Assembly: GCA_013423385.1 (NCBI GenBank)
Contig: BLZA01000018.1
Span: 310,001-374,000, forward strand
Direction of reading: 5' to 3'
DNA from: Naganishia liquefaciens
Taxonomy: Eukaryota > Basidiomycota > Tremellomycetes > Filobasidiales > Filobasidiaceae
DNA length: 64,000 nucleotides
Below are positions 22,549 through 32,735 of this stretch, piece after piece. Below the pieces are notes generated by a model. That model ran no database searches. It was not told where the DNA came from and saw nothing but the letters and a program-made list of their open reading frames with translations. A program made the position numbers and the translations under genes. The first letter of the stretch is position 1. Every line of letters begins with the position of its first letter.

Positions 22549-25154
22549 GATGGCGAGCGTGCGAGCGTTGGCTTGGTGACTTGAGCGTTTGGTCGTGAAG
22601 GCTTAGAGGTCTGGTTGGAACAGGTGTTGAGCGACAAGAAGTGCGTGTGAGGTTACTTGACGGACTGGATGCCTCGTACTTATACCTGTCAGGAGAGGTG
22701 GACAGGCATTGACTGGCGACTTCGTTTGGGCGGCATCTCCTGGGAGGCCCGCTGCACAGACGAGGAAACCGGCACAGCCAGGTGACAAACGACTTGTTCA
22801 ACTGTTGTGCCTGAGAGAGGTTCTCATCTGATGACCGCTTCATAACCAGTGACATCGCGTGACTGCTGACCAAGGGCGTGAGTCCGCACGGGGCTGTAGA
22901 GCCTGGAAAGAGCTTGTCAATGAGGAAACGTTCGGGCTCACCTGTGTCTATACAGCAAGCCTTTGCGTGAGCGCGTGATCCGTCTTTCAGAGCAGGTGTT
23001 CGACCGCTTCGCAGAGTGAATGCTGTGTAAGAAAAAACGCTAGACAGGGCTGCAGCCACTTGCGCACACCATCTGTGACTCGGACTCTCCTGGAAGAAAA
23101 GGATTTGTTTTTCAGAAGCATTCCTTTTCTGGAACTCCTCAGAGAGCTCCCTTGCGAGAGGATCCTGCTTGAGGCAACCATGGAAGTGTACATGAACAAT
23201 GAGACGGTGACGAGGGAGACAGCGAAGCCTCTGACGATTCTAGTTTGAGGTCCTGCTAAACGCTAAGAAACTGTGCTTCCAAGCACTGCCTGAGCGTCGC
23301 GAAAGCTGTGGTAGCAAGCTTACCAGCTGATTGGAGAGCGCTGGCTAGGTAGACGGCCGAGCGATGTCCTAAAGGCGTTTGCCTGCAAATTCTCCATAGA
23401 CGAAACGTCATCTATTCAATATGTCTCAAATGATGCTTCTCCCGCGCCTCTCCCGTCGTGTGTGCCAGAGGTGCAGATTTTGTATCGTAATCAGGTTGAA
23501 ATCATGACTGCACATGACATTGCCCCACATTTACCCTTGTCAATCCTTGCCGAGCCTCGTCGGTCTATTGCTATACCCCTTTCACCCTGGTTTCAAGCCT
23601 TCGACGCGGGGTAAATGGGGCGATCCCGGAGGCGAATTGCTGATCTGCGCGCAGAATATCGTGTATCTGCAAATTCTCCGAGTTTCTCTTTCCTTACAAG
23701 CCGCTCTTCTAGAAGCAATCATCTTGAGCTCCTCTATTGGGCTGACAAGGTAGCCAGCCAGAAGTCTAGCTATACAGCATCTGCAAATTGTCGGTTCTCG
23801 CTCAAATGCATCATTTGTACCTAGGGATTCACACATTTGGGCAGCTGTTTGCGGAATCAAAATATCCAAAACGTCGAATCGCGCAGTTGCAGCAGAAGGG
23901 CTCACAGTGTGTCGTTACTTATGATATACAGTATCTTACGTGTTACCTTGACTGAACGATAAACGACGAGTGCGGAAGCGAGCTTCTGTCAAACGAGGGA
24001 CCGAGGAGTACGAGAGTGTGAAGACCGGCAAGGGAGTCACTCACTCAAAACCGCCGCCTAGCTGGCCTTACAACATACAGATGAATGACATGTATTCGAC
24101 TCCAGCAGTGCCTTAAGCGACTGTCTCCCACAGAATAGCCGATGATGCCCGGTTTGTCACTATGCTCACACGTGTGACTCACGTTTCTTCATTTCATGTC
24201 CAGCTGACGATCGCCTCGGGCAGAGTGATACCACGAGGCAGTATATCCGAACTTCTGTGGTAGTCTCTCAGCAAAAAGATTCCGTAAAGTACACTTTGAG
24301 AATCATCATTATCGCTCTTCTCCAGCGACTGCAGAGCATACAGTACGCAGAAGTGAACAGTCAGAGCAGAGAACTCAGGTCTCCCACACAGCCGTTACAG
24401 ATGATTATCAACAGCTGCAACGAGATCTTGGCCTCCTCTTGTCTTGTCTGTACTATGGCTGGCCCTGAAAAGGGTCTCGTTCCCCAAATGATGAGGAGTA
24501 GAGAGGATACCTCGTGTTCGTCAGCAGGGACTTCTCTGAGGGCTCAATGTGCGCTTCACAGACTAATAGCCAAGCCTCAGCTCAAGGTGTAACGCAGCAT
24601 GCATGGAAAGAAACCTTGACGCTATGAGGCCTCCGAAGGGCGCCCTGCATGAATGAGCAGAATTCTGGGGTGGTGGTGCTTTTCAGTAAGCAAATCGGTC
24701 GGACCATTAGCTGACACCTTTTGTCTCCGTAACGTCAGACTGGTCGAGTATGAGCTCCAACAACAGGCCATGGCGAATACCTCCCGCTTCTTCTCCGGGC
24801 GACCCAGATATCGGGGATGTCGACCAGTATCCAGTCGTTACTGGTGCTTGAACAATTTTAGAGCTGGGAGCTGAGCTGGGTGGGTGGAAGGTAATGTCTC
24901 AGAATGATCAGACGCGACCCGCGTCGCGCACATGAAGGAGAAATATCGAGAAATGGAACCAACAATTCATCATTGAAACAAAAGCTGGTCACCAACTCCC
25001 GATTGAATTCTTCTGATTATCGATACGTTCATAAGATATCGAGAACAGCGCAGTTCATCGATCTGTACCATCGGGAAGAGGGGAACCGGTTGCGCAGACC
25101 CATATTCAGGTTCGGGTGAGCACGCTCTGCACAGATGCATGTGTTCGCTTTTGA
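22549..25154. other. Gene-poor stretch of about 2.6 kb
   Basis: This is the longest stretch without a supportable gene. Open frames here (for example 22460-23059 minus, 23582-23905 minus, 24257-24592 plus) are short, lack family motifs and do not chain through good splice sites. I found no tRNA, terminal repeats or transposase. The left end holds the promoter of the small secreted protein; the right end holds the RTT109 promoter. A noncoding RNA or decayed element cannot be excluded. Confidence 0.4.
22676..22685 (-). promoter_or_regulatory. Possible TATA element of the small secreted protein gene
   Basis: On the minus strand the sequence gtataagtac lies about 130 nt upstream of the ATG at 22548. 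It resembles a TATA box, and secreted-protein genes often have one. There is no direct evidence that it is used. Confidence 0.3.
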
Positions 25155-26906
25155 ATGGATTCACTTCTTGTCAGGATACCGCCTAAACCTGACATGACTA
25201 GCAATGGAGCGATCAAGGGGGATCCGAAGCGATCGATGGAGTACCTGATTGATCATCTACAGTCTGCCCTATCCGCATCGCCCATTACGCATCCGTTGAC
25301 CATCACCGTCGTCGAATCACGCTGCAAGAGCACCACTGGACTCTTCCCGTACGTCGAAAATCCCCCAAAGGTTGGAGTTCAGCAAGTGCTCGTCACGATC
25401 TCAGCGGACATCGAGAGGGACGAAAGTCTCCTTAGCGACACACAGGAGACCGATCGACTCCTACTTTGCGCTCTCGAGGCGTATGTATACCATGTCCCCT
25501 CAACATCGTCCTGTCTTGTCTACATTTCAAAGGTAGATTCCACGGGTTACAGCCCAGATACGCTTCCAGAGACTTCCAGCACAGACCGCACGAAACGCAA
25601 ACGTCTACCGCCGACAACCTATTTCTTGCTGAAGGCTTTCCTGTCTTTTTACCATCCCTTGCCGCCCTCAAAATCACCTCGAATCCGAAGGCTCCACCAC
25701 CACAAACACGCCTACGTTCAGCTCTTTGCTCGTTCCGCCAACCAATACCTATTCCCGAACTCTATCTTGGGTGGCAGCAAAAAGGTTCTGGGTGGAATCA
25801 AACTCTGCAAATGGTGGAGACGGGTGTTTGAGGAGATTGCTCTGGACCTCAATCAGCCGTCACCGGAGGAGAATGAAGTGCACAAGACGAACCTGGAGTC
25901 GTACTTGACATATTACCTTCCGGCATACGAGCACTTGGAGGCACGCTCACTGCTTGGAATTTCTCCGACAGCTGCCGCCACCGCGACAACAATGCCACAA
26001 TGGCTGTACCTTCCGCCAGGCGATCCGTCTCTCAATTCACTGCTCTTTGCGCCATCGCCTGTGAAGACCGTTGACGACAATGCAGATGATCACAAACCAC
26101 GCCCACTCGCCATGCTTGTCCCGACCTTTGAGGATGATCCAAAAGCGCGATTCCTCGTCGAACTGGTCATTAACAATCCCGTCGGAAAGTTGCGAACGGG
26201 CCGACCAAAACGCGCTGCGCCCGAACAGGATGATCAGCAATCAGAGGGAACAAAGCGTCAGCGGATAGACGGCAAGGAACAAATCGACGACGCGCGTGAA
26301 GTGCCGCAGTCCGTTTCAGGAGATCAAGCCTCATCGACAGATCCATCTTCTTCCAGCGCAATCAAGGAAATCCAGGAGAAACGACGGACGGACGAGCGAC
26401 GACTCCGACAGGAAGACGCTGCGGCTCTGGCGAGCATCTCGTGGGATAACTTCTGGACGCGCATGGGTTACCGACAGGAATGCATCTCGGGCGATGTCAC
26501 GGGTTTCTTCAGCATGTATGTCGGCTTGCCTCCGGTATTCGACAAGGCCACTGCTGCCAACGAGAACGGGCAAGAGGGTCAATCGACAGAGGAAACGGCA
26601 CATCAAGTCTCGCATCCCTTATTTGGACGGATCGCCGCTGCACTTCTGAATCACGATTTCGCCAATCGGACATTGGCCATCGAAGCGACGAGAAGATTCC
26701 TCGATCAGACCGAAAACATTGTCGTTGCCGAGATTGGACGGGATGAATGGACGACGAGATGTACCGCTCGAGTGGAGAAGAACGATGCAGGCCGAGCGTT
26801 CCAGGATAGTAGCGCGCAGAGTTTGGCACAAACGTCTGGCGCGAATCAAGCAGTGCCGGCGGTTAATGTACTGCAGGTAAAGAAGAAGAAGAAACCTGCA
26901 AAGTGA
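25155..26906 (+). CDS. RTT109: Histone acetyltransferase RTT109 (KAT11 family)
   Basis: Rtt109 acetylates histone H3 (K56, and K9/K27) with the chaperones Asf1 and Vps75, supporting replication-coupled nucleosome assembly and genome stability. The frame is intronless, 583 codons. Family blocks: LVYISKVDSTGYSPD near residue 117, the basic segment around TTYFLLKAFLSFY, QLFARSANQYLFPNSIL, GGIKLCKWW near 220, and DDPKARFLVELV near 325. An acidic/Lys-rich insertion follows, then WDNFWTRMGYRQECISGDV and a basic C-terminal tail VKKKKKPAK that could direct it to the nucleus. The first ATG (25155) is used here. A second in-frame ATG at 25194 is equally plausible, because the first 13 residues are not conserved. 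It converges on the GFA gene with only about 100 nt between stops. Confidence 0.9.
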   Translation: MDSLLVRIPPKPDMTSNGAIKGDPKRSMEYLIDHLQSALSASPITHPLTITVVESRCKSTTGLFPYVENPPKVGVQQVLVTISADIERDESLLSDTQETDRLLLCALEAYVYHVPSTSSCLVYISKVDSTGYSPDTLPETSSTDRTKRKRLPPTTYFLLKAFLSFYHPLPPSKSPRIRRLHHHKHAYVQLFARSANQYLFPNSILGGSKKVLGGIKLCKWWRRVFEEIALDLNQPSPEENEVHKTNLESYLTYYLPAYEHLEARSLLGISPTAAATATTMPQWLYLPPGDPSLNSLLFAPSPVKTVDDNADDHKPRPLAMLVPTFEDDPKARFLVELVINNPVGKLRTGRPKRAAPEQDDQQSEGTKRQRIDGKEQIDDAREVPQSVSGDQASSTDPSSSSAIKEIQEKRRTDERRLRQEDAAALASISWDNFWTRMGYRQECISGDVTGFFSMYVGLPPVFDKATAANENGQEGQSTEETAHQVSHPLFGRIAAALLNHDFANRTLAIEATRRFLDQTENIVVAEIGRDEWTTRCTARVEKNDAGRAFQDSSAQSLAQTSGANQAVPAVNVLQVKKKKKPAK

Positions 26907-27005
26907 TTTTATATGATGGTTTTTCCGCCGGCTGTTTACAACGGGCCATGTGCAGGCTGTTTCGCATCGTTGGAGAAGTCCTTGCTTAGCGACTTGAATC
27001 TTGGC

Positions 27006-27947
27006 TCAATCCACCCACGTTCCTGTCGCCTTGTGCCACGCCTAAGCCGGATGATCCGTCAGCCATCGTATGAACGGACGCAATGTGCCAACTCACCTCG
27101 ATTCCAGCCCCGGGTGGGTACTCCTTGTACACGACCGCATCACAGGGCACCGGCACATGCGAGGGACAGCTTGCCCTCATGAGGACATACAGTTCTGGCT
27201 TGTCTCCCTCATCGGGCATGCCCATTCGAGCACCCTCTGTGCGAGTCGTGGGTGACATGGGGAACTCGGGGTATCCTGGGATACCGGGCAGGGGGTTGGG
27301 CGAGTCGATTACGGATGCAAAGGGGTAGATCCACTATTCGACGGCATTGCGTTCAGGTCAGATTGTTACAGTGATGTTTCATGGAAGAACGGCCTGAGAA
27401 CTCACATGAGCCCATTCTTCATCATAATTCCACAACATGGACGAGCATTCGCTGCAAAAGCTGCGAGTCCCGTTGGAGCGTTTGCCGGGCGTGCCGTCCT
27501 TGTTGAATTCTAAAACGGCTCGATACTCCCTTGAAGCGATAGGTCGATACCACTTCAGCCAGAAACAATAGACAGTGCTTACTTGATTTTATCTTTACCC
27601 TTGGTGATCTTCAGCGTATCAGTGTTGCCCATGATGTTGCAAGATCCTGTGAACAGTTTGATCAGGCCAAACATGAGGCAAGACGCCTCTTCGTGCCTGG
27701 CTTACCCATGTAGCCCCCAACCTTCCTGCAGATACTGCCTGTGAAAGAGGATGTCATCTCGGGCCCAGGGAAGACTTCGCCGTTCGACGATGAACTTGCA
27801 TTGGCAGATCATATAGGGTACCGGAGTGTTCGAGTCGAGTTCAAACTCGACTTGCTTGCAGTGGCAGGATCTGCAGTGTTGCAGCTTGTCAGTGGTACGC
27901 CGAGATCGCAAGAACAGCGTGCCATACCCTTTGAGTGTGAGCGGCAT
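27006..27947 (-). CDS. GFA / CENP-V family protein (glutathione-dependent formaldehyde-activating fold)
   Basis: GFA-domain proteins bind zinc through cysteine motifs; some react with S-hydroxymethyl-glutathione, many have no assigned substrate. Seven exons (minus): 27947-27928, 27870-27796, 27734-27706, 27646-27583, 27529-27406, 27333-27097, 27041-27006; 585 nt, 194 residues, all in phase. Zinc ligands appear in GSCHC (residues 7-11), the CQCNICRK block, and SFCSECSSMLWNYDEEWAHW. The C-terminus AWHKATGTWVD matches the usual family end and shows that the last intron is real, although the frame is also open through it. The first exon encodes only MPLTLKG. No operon-like context; RTT109 lies downstream in convergent orientation. 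Confidence 0.85.
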
Positions 27948-28295
27948 CTTCAGTTCGTTTCGGTAGACAGGGGTATGCTTGCCTTGGTTGTCGTGAACGC
28001 CTTGAATAGACATACAAAGCAGGATGACCGAAAACCGACCAGGCGAATTCGGACATGGCCGGCGAGAATTCGTGATGACGTATAAAACTCGGGGATGCGC
28101 TGTGACGTACGAGTACGTACTCGTATGGTGAAAGTCATCCAAAAGTACAGCTCGCGACTCAAACGGCAAGAGGGGACCAAGAGCAATTTCACGCAGCCGA
28201 CTGATGGACATCTGAATGGCATAAATGTCTATAGCGACTTGTACAGCTGTATCTCTGGCCGCGGGATGCAAGTACCTTTCGAAACTACTTGGCTT
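27948..28295. other. GFA-gene promoter / PRP24 3' flank
   Basis: About 350 nt with no gene seen. It includes an imperfect repeat of gtacgtac-like words near 28100-28125. Confidence 0.35.
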
Positions 28296-31200
28296 TTACT
28301 TCTTCCCTTCCAAGAGCATTCTCCTGAAATCATCTTGACCCTTTGGCCCAGCCGAAGTCGCGACCGATGCTGGCGTCGCCGAGGAGCCCGCAGCATCGCC
28401 ATTCTGTCCATTCGCCTCGCCCTCTGCGGCCTTGGTCTTTCGCGGTATCGATGCCGCCGTGAATGTCGCCTTTTTCCTTGCACCGATCCCGGCCTTGCGC
28501 GGTCGCGGCTGGAACATGGCGCCGGGGACGCTTTTGGCTGCGGACTCCACCGCACGATCGCGCGTCCCAAGCGTGGAATTTCGACTGATGTCTGTTTCTG
28601 CGGTGAATGTGATGGGCGAGTCAAGGTAGGTGAATGGTTCGCTACGCAGCAGGAGACCGCCGACATCCTATAAAGGCAAATTGTGTCAGATATCTGAGCG
28701 ACAAAGCCCTCCACGATCGCTTACAGCCACGGTACCCAGTTCTGCTGTTGCCTGGCCGAGATCCTGGAAAACTTCGAGCTTTTTGACCGGTACGATCTTT
28801 TCCAAAGCCTGTTGCAAGAGGCCTTCTTGCGTCTTTGGTGGGAGGCCATGTAACCTGACGCTTCGAGCAAGAATATCGCTCGTACGGTGGACGACGGCTG
28901 CTACCGCTGAAGTTGACGGTGCGCTGGCTTGTTCGGCTCTTCTTTCCCTTCTGGGTTTCTTTTCGGACAGCCTGACGCCCATTTTCCTCTTCTTGTACTC
29001 GTGGCCGTCGAGAGCGAGGGCCGCGCGCGCTTGGTCCTGAGGGAGTTCGTGTCAGTATCATGTCTCTCAAACGGGGCGGCGCGCTTACCTCGGTTTCAAA
29101 CTCGATGAATCCAAATCCCTTGCATTTACCCTCGTCGTCCTTGGCCAAGCTGATTCGTTTGATTTTGCCAAACTGACAGAAGCAAACAGATTAGTGGGAG
29201 CCTCCATAAGCCAATCGCCATTGAGACGCACTGGACTAAACGCCTTTTCCATGTCCTGATCCGTCATGAATTTGGAAAGCTGATTCACGTAGAGCTCTCT
29301 CGCATCTGCATGCGCATCCGAACGCTCCTTTTTCCGTCCCGGATCCGAAATCAGCACGGAAATGGGGAAACCAGACTCGAGCTCTTTGCCATCGAGAACC
29401 TGCGAGGCAGACGCCGCCGCGCCCGTTGTCGTAAACTGCACGTAGCAGAACCGTCGACTGTCCTTGAACTTTCGACTTGGCCACCGCGTCTCGACAATGT
29501 CACCAAATGGCGCAAACAATTCCCGTAGACTCGTGTCGTCCATCTTTTCCGGAAAGTTGGTCACAAACAGCGTCGTCTGGCCAGCCTGATACACGTGCGC
29601 TTGCGATTCGCCAATGGTCTTCTTGTCCCTCGTCAATGCTGCCGGAACGGATGAACGATCCATAAACTCTACTGCGGCGACTACCTGGCTATCGTGCGGT
29701 GACAGCGTCACTTCCCGTACCTGCCCGCACTCGCGGAAGAATTTGCGCACGTCGGCTTCCGTGACCTCGGTGCTCAGGCCGGAAACCAGGACCGTGGCGT
29801 GTTCCCGGTCTCGAGCAGGTTCCGCGTCAGGCGGTGCGACGCGCTGTTTCTTGTTGGCTCCCTCTTCCGCTGCATCCGTCGTCTCTTCGGCTTTGCGTTT
29901 GCGCCCTTCTTCAGCGGCGTCAACTTGCATCGCGTCACTCGCCAAGTCGACTACGGGGACATCCGCTGTCTGTATCGATCCGGCCCCGGCTTCGGTTGGC
30001 TCAGGTACCGTCGAGCTTGCAGCCTGCGCCTGGGTTTTCAGTCAGCTCGAGATAGCTGCAGCAAAACATCAAACGTACCTGCATCCTTTGAGCTACAAGA
30101 GCCTCCTGCAGAGGCGTCACACGAGCTTTGGCGGCGTTCAGACTCTCAGCGGTCCCGTAATAGTCCTCAAAAGCTATCCAAGCCGTCCAAATAGACTCTG
30201 GCCAATCGACGTTGCGGCTGATGGCGGTCTTGTACTGTGTTCTGGCTTTGGTATATTCGTTGTGTCGGCTAAAATGTGAAGACGGAGAGGCCCCTTAGCA
30301 CGGGTCCATTCACCAGGAGAGACTGCCTTGCCGCCGGTGACTCACGCCAGGTACTCGGTGTATCCGATCCAGGACTGGTAATTTCTTGGATGCAACTTGA
30401 CAAGGTCATCCCACACCTTGATCCCTTCTTCTACCTTGCCTTTCCTCTCGAGCTGTTTGTCCAAGATGATCAGTGAACCTACATTGCTTGAAAACGGAGC
30501 GCTACTCACCCAGCTGATCAGATAACGCTCCAGTCTCATGGTCGATTCGCCACGGGGATTGACTACCCGGTCGGAAAGAATGAGCCATTGGATTCTCCTC
30601 GTGTTGCCATCTCCCTACTCACGCTCATGACACCGCGCGATCCCGTCCCGCAATGTAATCTCGACCGCATCTTCCTTGTCCTCCTCCTCATCATCATCAT
30701 CGGCCTCTGCCATCCGCCGCATATATCCAGCCCATGCAGCTTCGAGCGCTGCTAGCTCTGCCACATCCGCGCCCCTGGCATCTCCCAGAACCAGCCTCGG
30801 TTCCTGCATTTCCACATCCTCTTCGCTCGCCTTGCCCTTGCCCTTCTTGTGATCCTTGACCTTGGCCTTGCCCTTGTCTTTACTCTTTGCAACATCTGGC
30901 GCGCCCTTGCGCGTGAGCACTCCACAGGCCAGCGCGCGCATGTAGGTTTCCCCGATGACGGCCGGGTCTTGTTTCGCAACCTCGAGTTGTCGCAGGAGAC
31001 GGGCCCACAGCTCTCCGGCATGAGGGCAGCATCGTACGGCGCGTTGCATGGTTTGCGTGACGTGAGCCTTGGAGAAGCCGTTTGTCGTTGCCTGTGCAGG
31101 TTGCGCGCAACGAGATTAGATATTCGAAAGAAAGAGGACACAGAGCGCGGACCGAGGACTTGCGATATAGGTAATGTACCGATCCCACACGGCCGCCTCG

Positions 31201-32500
31201 GCCACTCGTCCTTCACGCCGCGTATCCGTGCTGACGACCTGCAACCACCGCTCATACACCGCCTGCACCATCTTGGGCTCGGGCTTCCTCCCCTCGGCCG
31301 TCGACAACTCCATCTCGAGATACGCATAAAGATACCCGACCATCTGCTCCCGACGCGCAGCCTTGGCCTCCTCCGTTTCTGCCTCTGCCTCTGCCTCTGC
31401 CTCTGCCTCCTCTGCCTGCAAAAGGGCCATCCATCCGCGTTCCCACGGCTCGCGCGCGTCCCATCGTGCGCAAGACCGGGCGGAGATTTTGGATGCCTTG
31501 ACCATTTGTTCCTCGTACGTCGATTGGGCGTACGTGCTGTTGAATGTGGAATATCGTTGGGATGTCTCGGCGAGGGATTCGTGCGGGGTGGCGAGACGGT
31601 CGAGGAATGCTTGGTGGATGATGGGTAGGCGCTGCGCACTGGAGAGAAGAGGAGAGGAGAGGAGGTCAGGGTGTGCGCGCCGTGATGATACAGGCGAGGT
31701 GGATACGTACCGTTCGGCCTCTGGCAGAAAAACGAAAAGACCGAGTTCCCAATCGAGATAGATTTGCCATACCGAGCCGCTCTTTTTTTTTTTTCGGACC
31801 GGACCATGTTTCAGCGAAACCGCATGCGGGAGGGAGCGAGGACGAGACTGCTGCTCACCAGGGAGATATCGTTGCTGGCAAACGCGACAACGTCTTTGAA
31901 AAGCGCACGAGCGTCCTCTTCCTGAACGATCCTCCGCAGCGGTGCTTGTTGATTCACAGGTTCTGCTTCATCATCGGACGGGACGACTGGGCTCTCGTGC
32001 AAGGCGGCGGTGATGCGCGCGACGGCAAGCAGAACAGGTATGGCTGGTCCGGGGAAAAAAAAGAGCGGTAAGCGAGGCAAGGCGTCACACAAGCTCGCCC
32101 GGCTCATAGCTCACAGAGGTAATCCTGTGCCGCGAGACGCAACAAGGCTAGGACCGCCTGCACACGCTCTTGGGCGTCCTCGGACGACCACCCTGGAATC
32201 CTCCTCTCAATGTTCCCCAAAACCTCGAGCCATATTTCTGTATGGAAGCGTCAGCATCAGCGGCACGCGCACACACGCACCAGTCCCTAGCCCCTTGAAT
32301 CGCTCACCCTGCCGACATCCTTTTACCCTCGCCAGCATTTCCAAGCCGCTCTCGACCTGTTCCTCCATCGCACACTTGCGCGCCCAGAGGACGGTCTCCT
32401 CGACGAGCGGAATGTTGTCGGGCTCGTGCTGGAGGCGGTCGAGGTGGGCCATGAGGGTCGTGAGGGCGGCCTCCATGGCTGCGACGTCGTGGTCTGACAT
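28296..32500 (-). CDS. PRP24: U4/U6 snRNP recycling factor, SART3/Prp24 type
   Basis: SART3/Prp24 proteins anneal U4 and U6 snRNAs when the spliceosome recycles. Thirteen exons (minus): 32500-32308, 32237-32115, 32043-31859, 31781-31711, 31638-31164, 31091-30623, 30562-30510, 30452-30346, 30268-30079, 30029-29232, 29172-29089, 29036-28725, 28667-28296; 3432 nt, 1143 residues. The N-terminal 600 residues carry HAT-like helical repeats (SVWQIYLDWELGLF, VWDRYITYI, SWIGYTEYLA), as in SART3 rather than yeast Prp24. RRMs follow: TVLVSGLSTEV near 690, TLFVTNFPEKM near 770, ELYVNQLSKFM near 865, and a fourth degenerate one. The C-terminus ends in the Lsm-binding motif DDFRRMLLEGKK. The intron at 31092-31163 is GC-AG, and one intron (31782-31858) ends in a run of A just before its acceptor. 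A Glu/Ala hexamer repeat (near 31377-31413) codes for AEAEAE. Confidence 0.92.
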
Positions 32501-32735
32501 GGTGGTGGTGGCAAGGGGGAGGGGGGAGGAGGGCAAGTAGGACGATGACCGAGAGAGGGAAAAGCCATTCTCCACCAGATGACCCCCATACCCCTCCCCC
32601 TGCCGCGGGTGCGCCCGGTGTCGGAATATGACGAATGAATGAATCCATCCATTTGGGCGGCGAATTTCGAGCGGCGCATCCTTTCTCATTCGCTATTCCC
32701 TCCATCCCAGCCTCTGCCCCCTCGGACAGCACCGC
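32501..32735. promoter_or_regulatory. Shared upstream region of PRP24 (-) and CCA1 (+)
   Basis: 235 nt between divergent start codons; both promoters and 5' untranslated regions must fit here. It is pyrimidine-rich on the PRP24 strand. No specific element recognised. Confidence 0.5.

Noticed and set aside
22460-23059. 200-codon reverse open frame
   Set aside because: It overlaps the signal-peptide exon in another frame, is Ser/Pro/Arg-rich without motifs, and ignores the clear splice sites.
31377-31413. Hexamer repeat (gcctct) as a separate repeat element
   Set aside because: It is in frame inside a PRP24 exon and encodes an Ala-Glu run.
30849-31628. 259-codon forward open frame opposite PRP24
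   Set aside because: It is antisense to HAT-repeat coding sequence and arises from its codon bias; no motif of its own.
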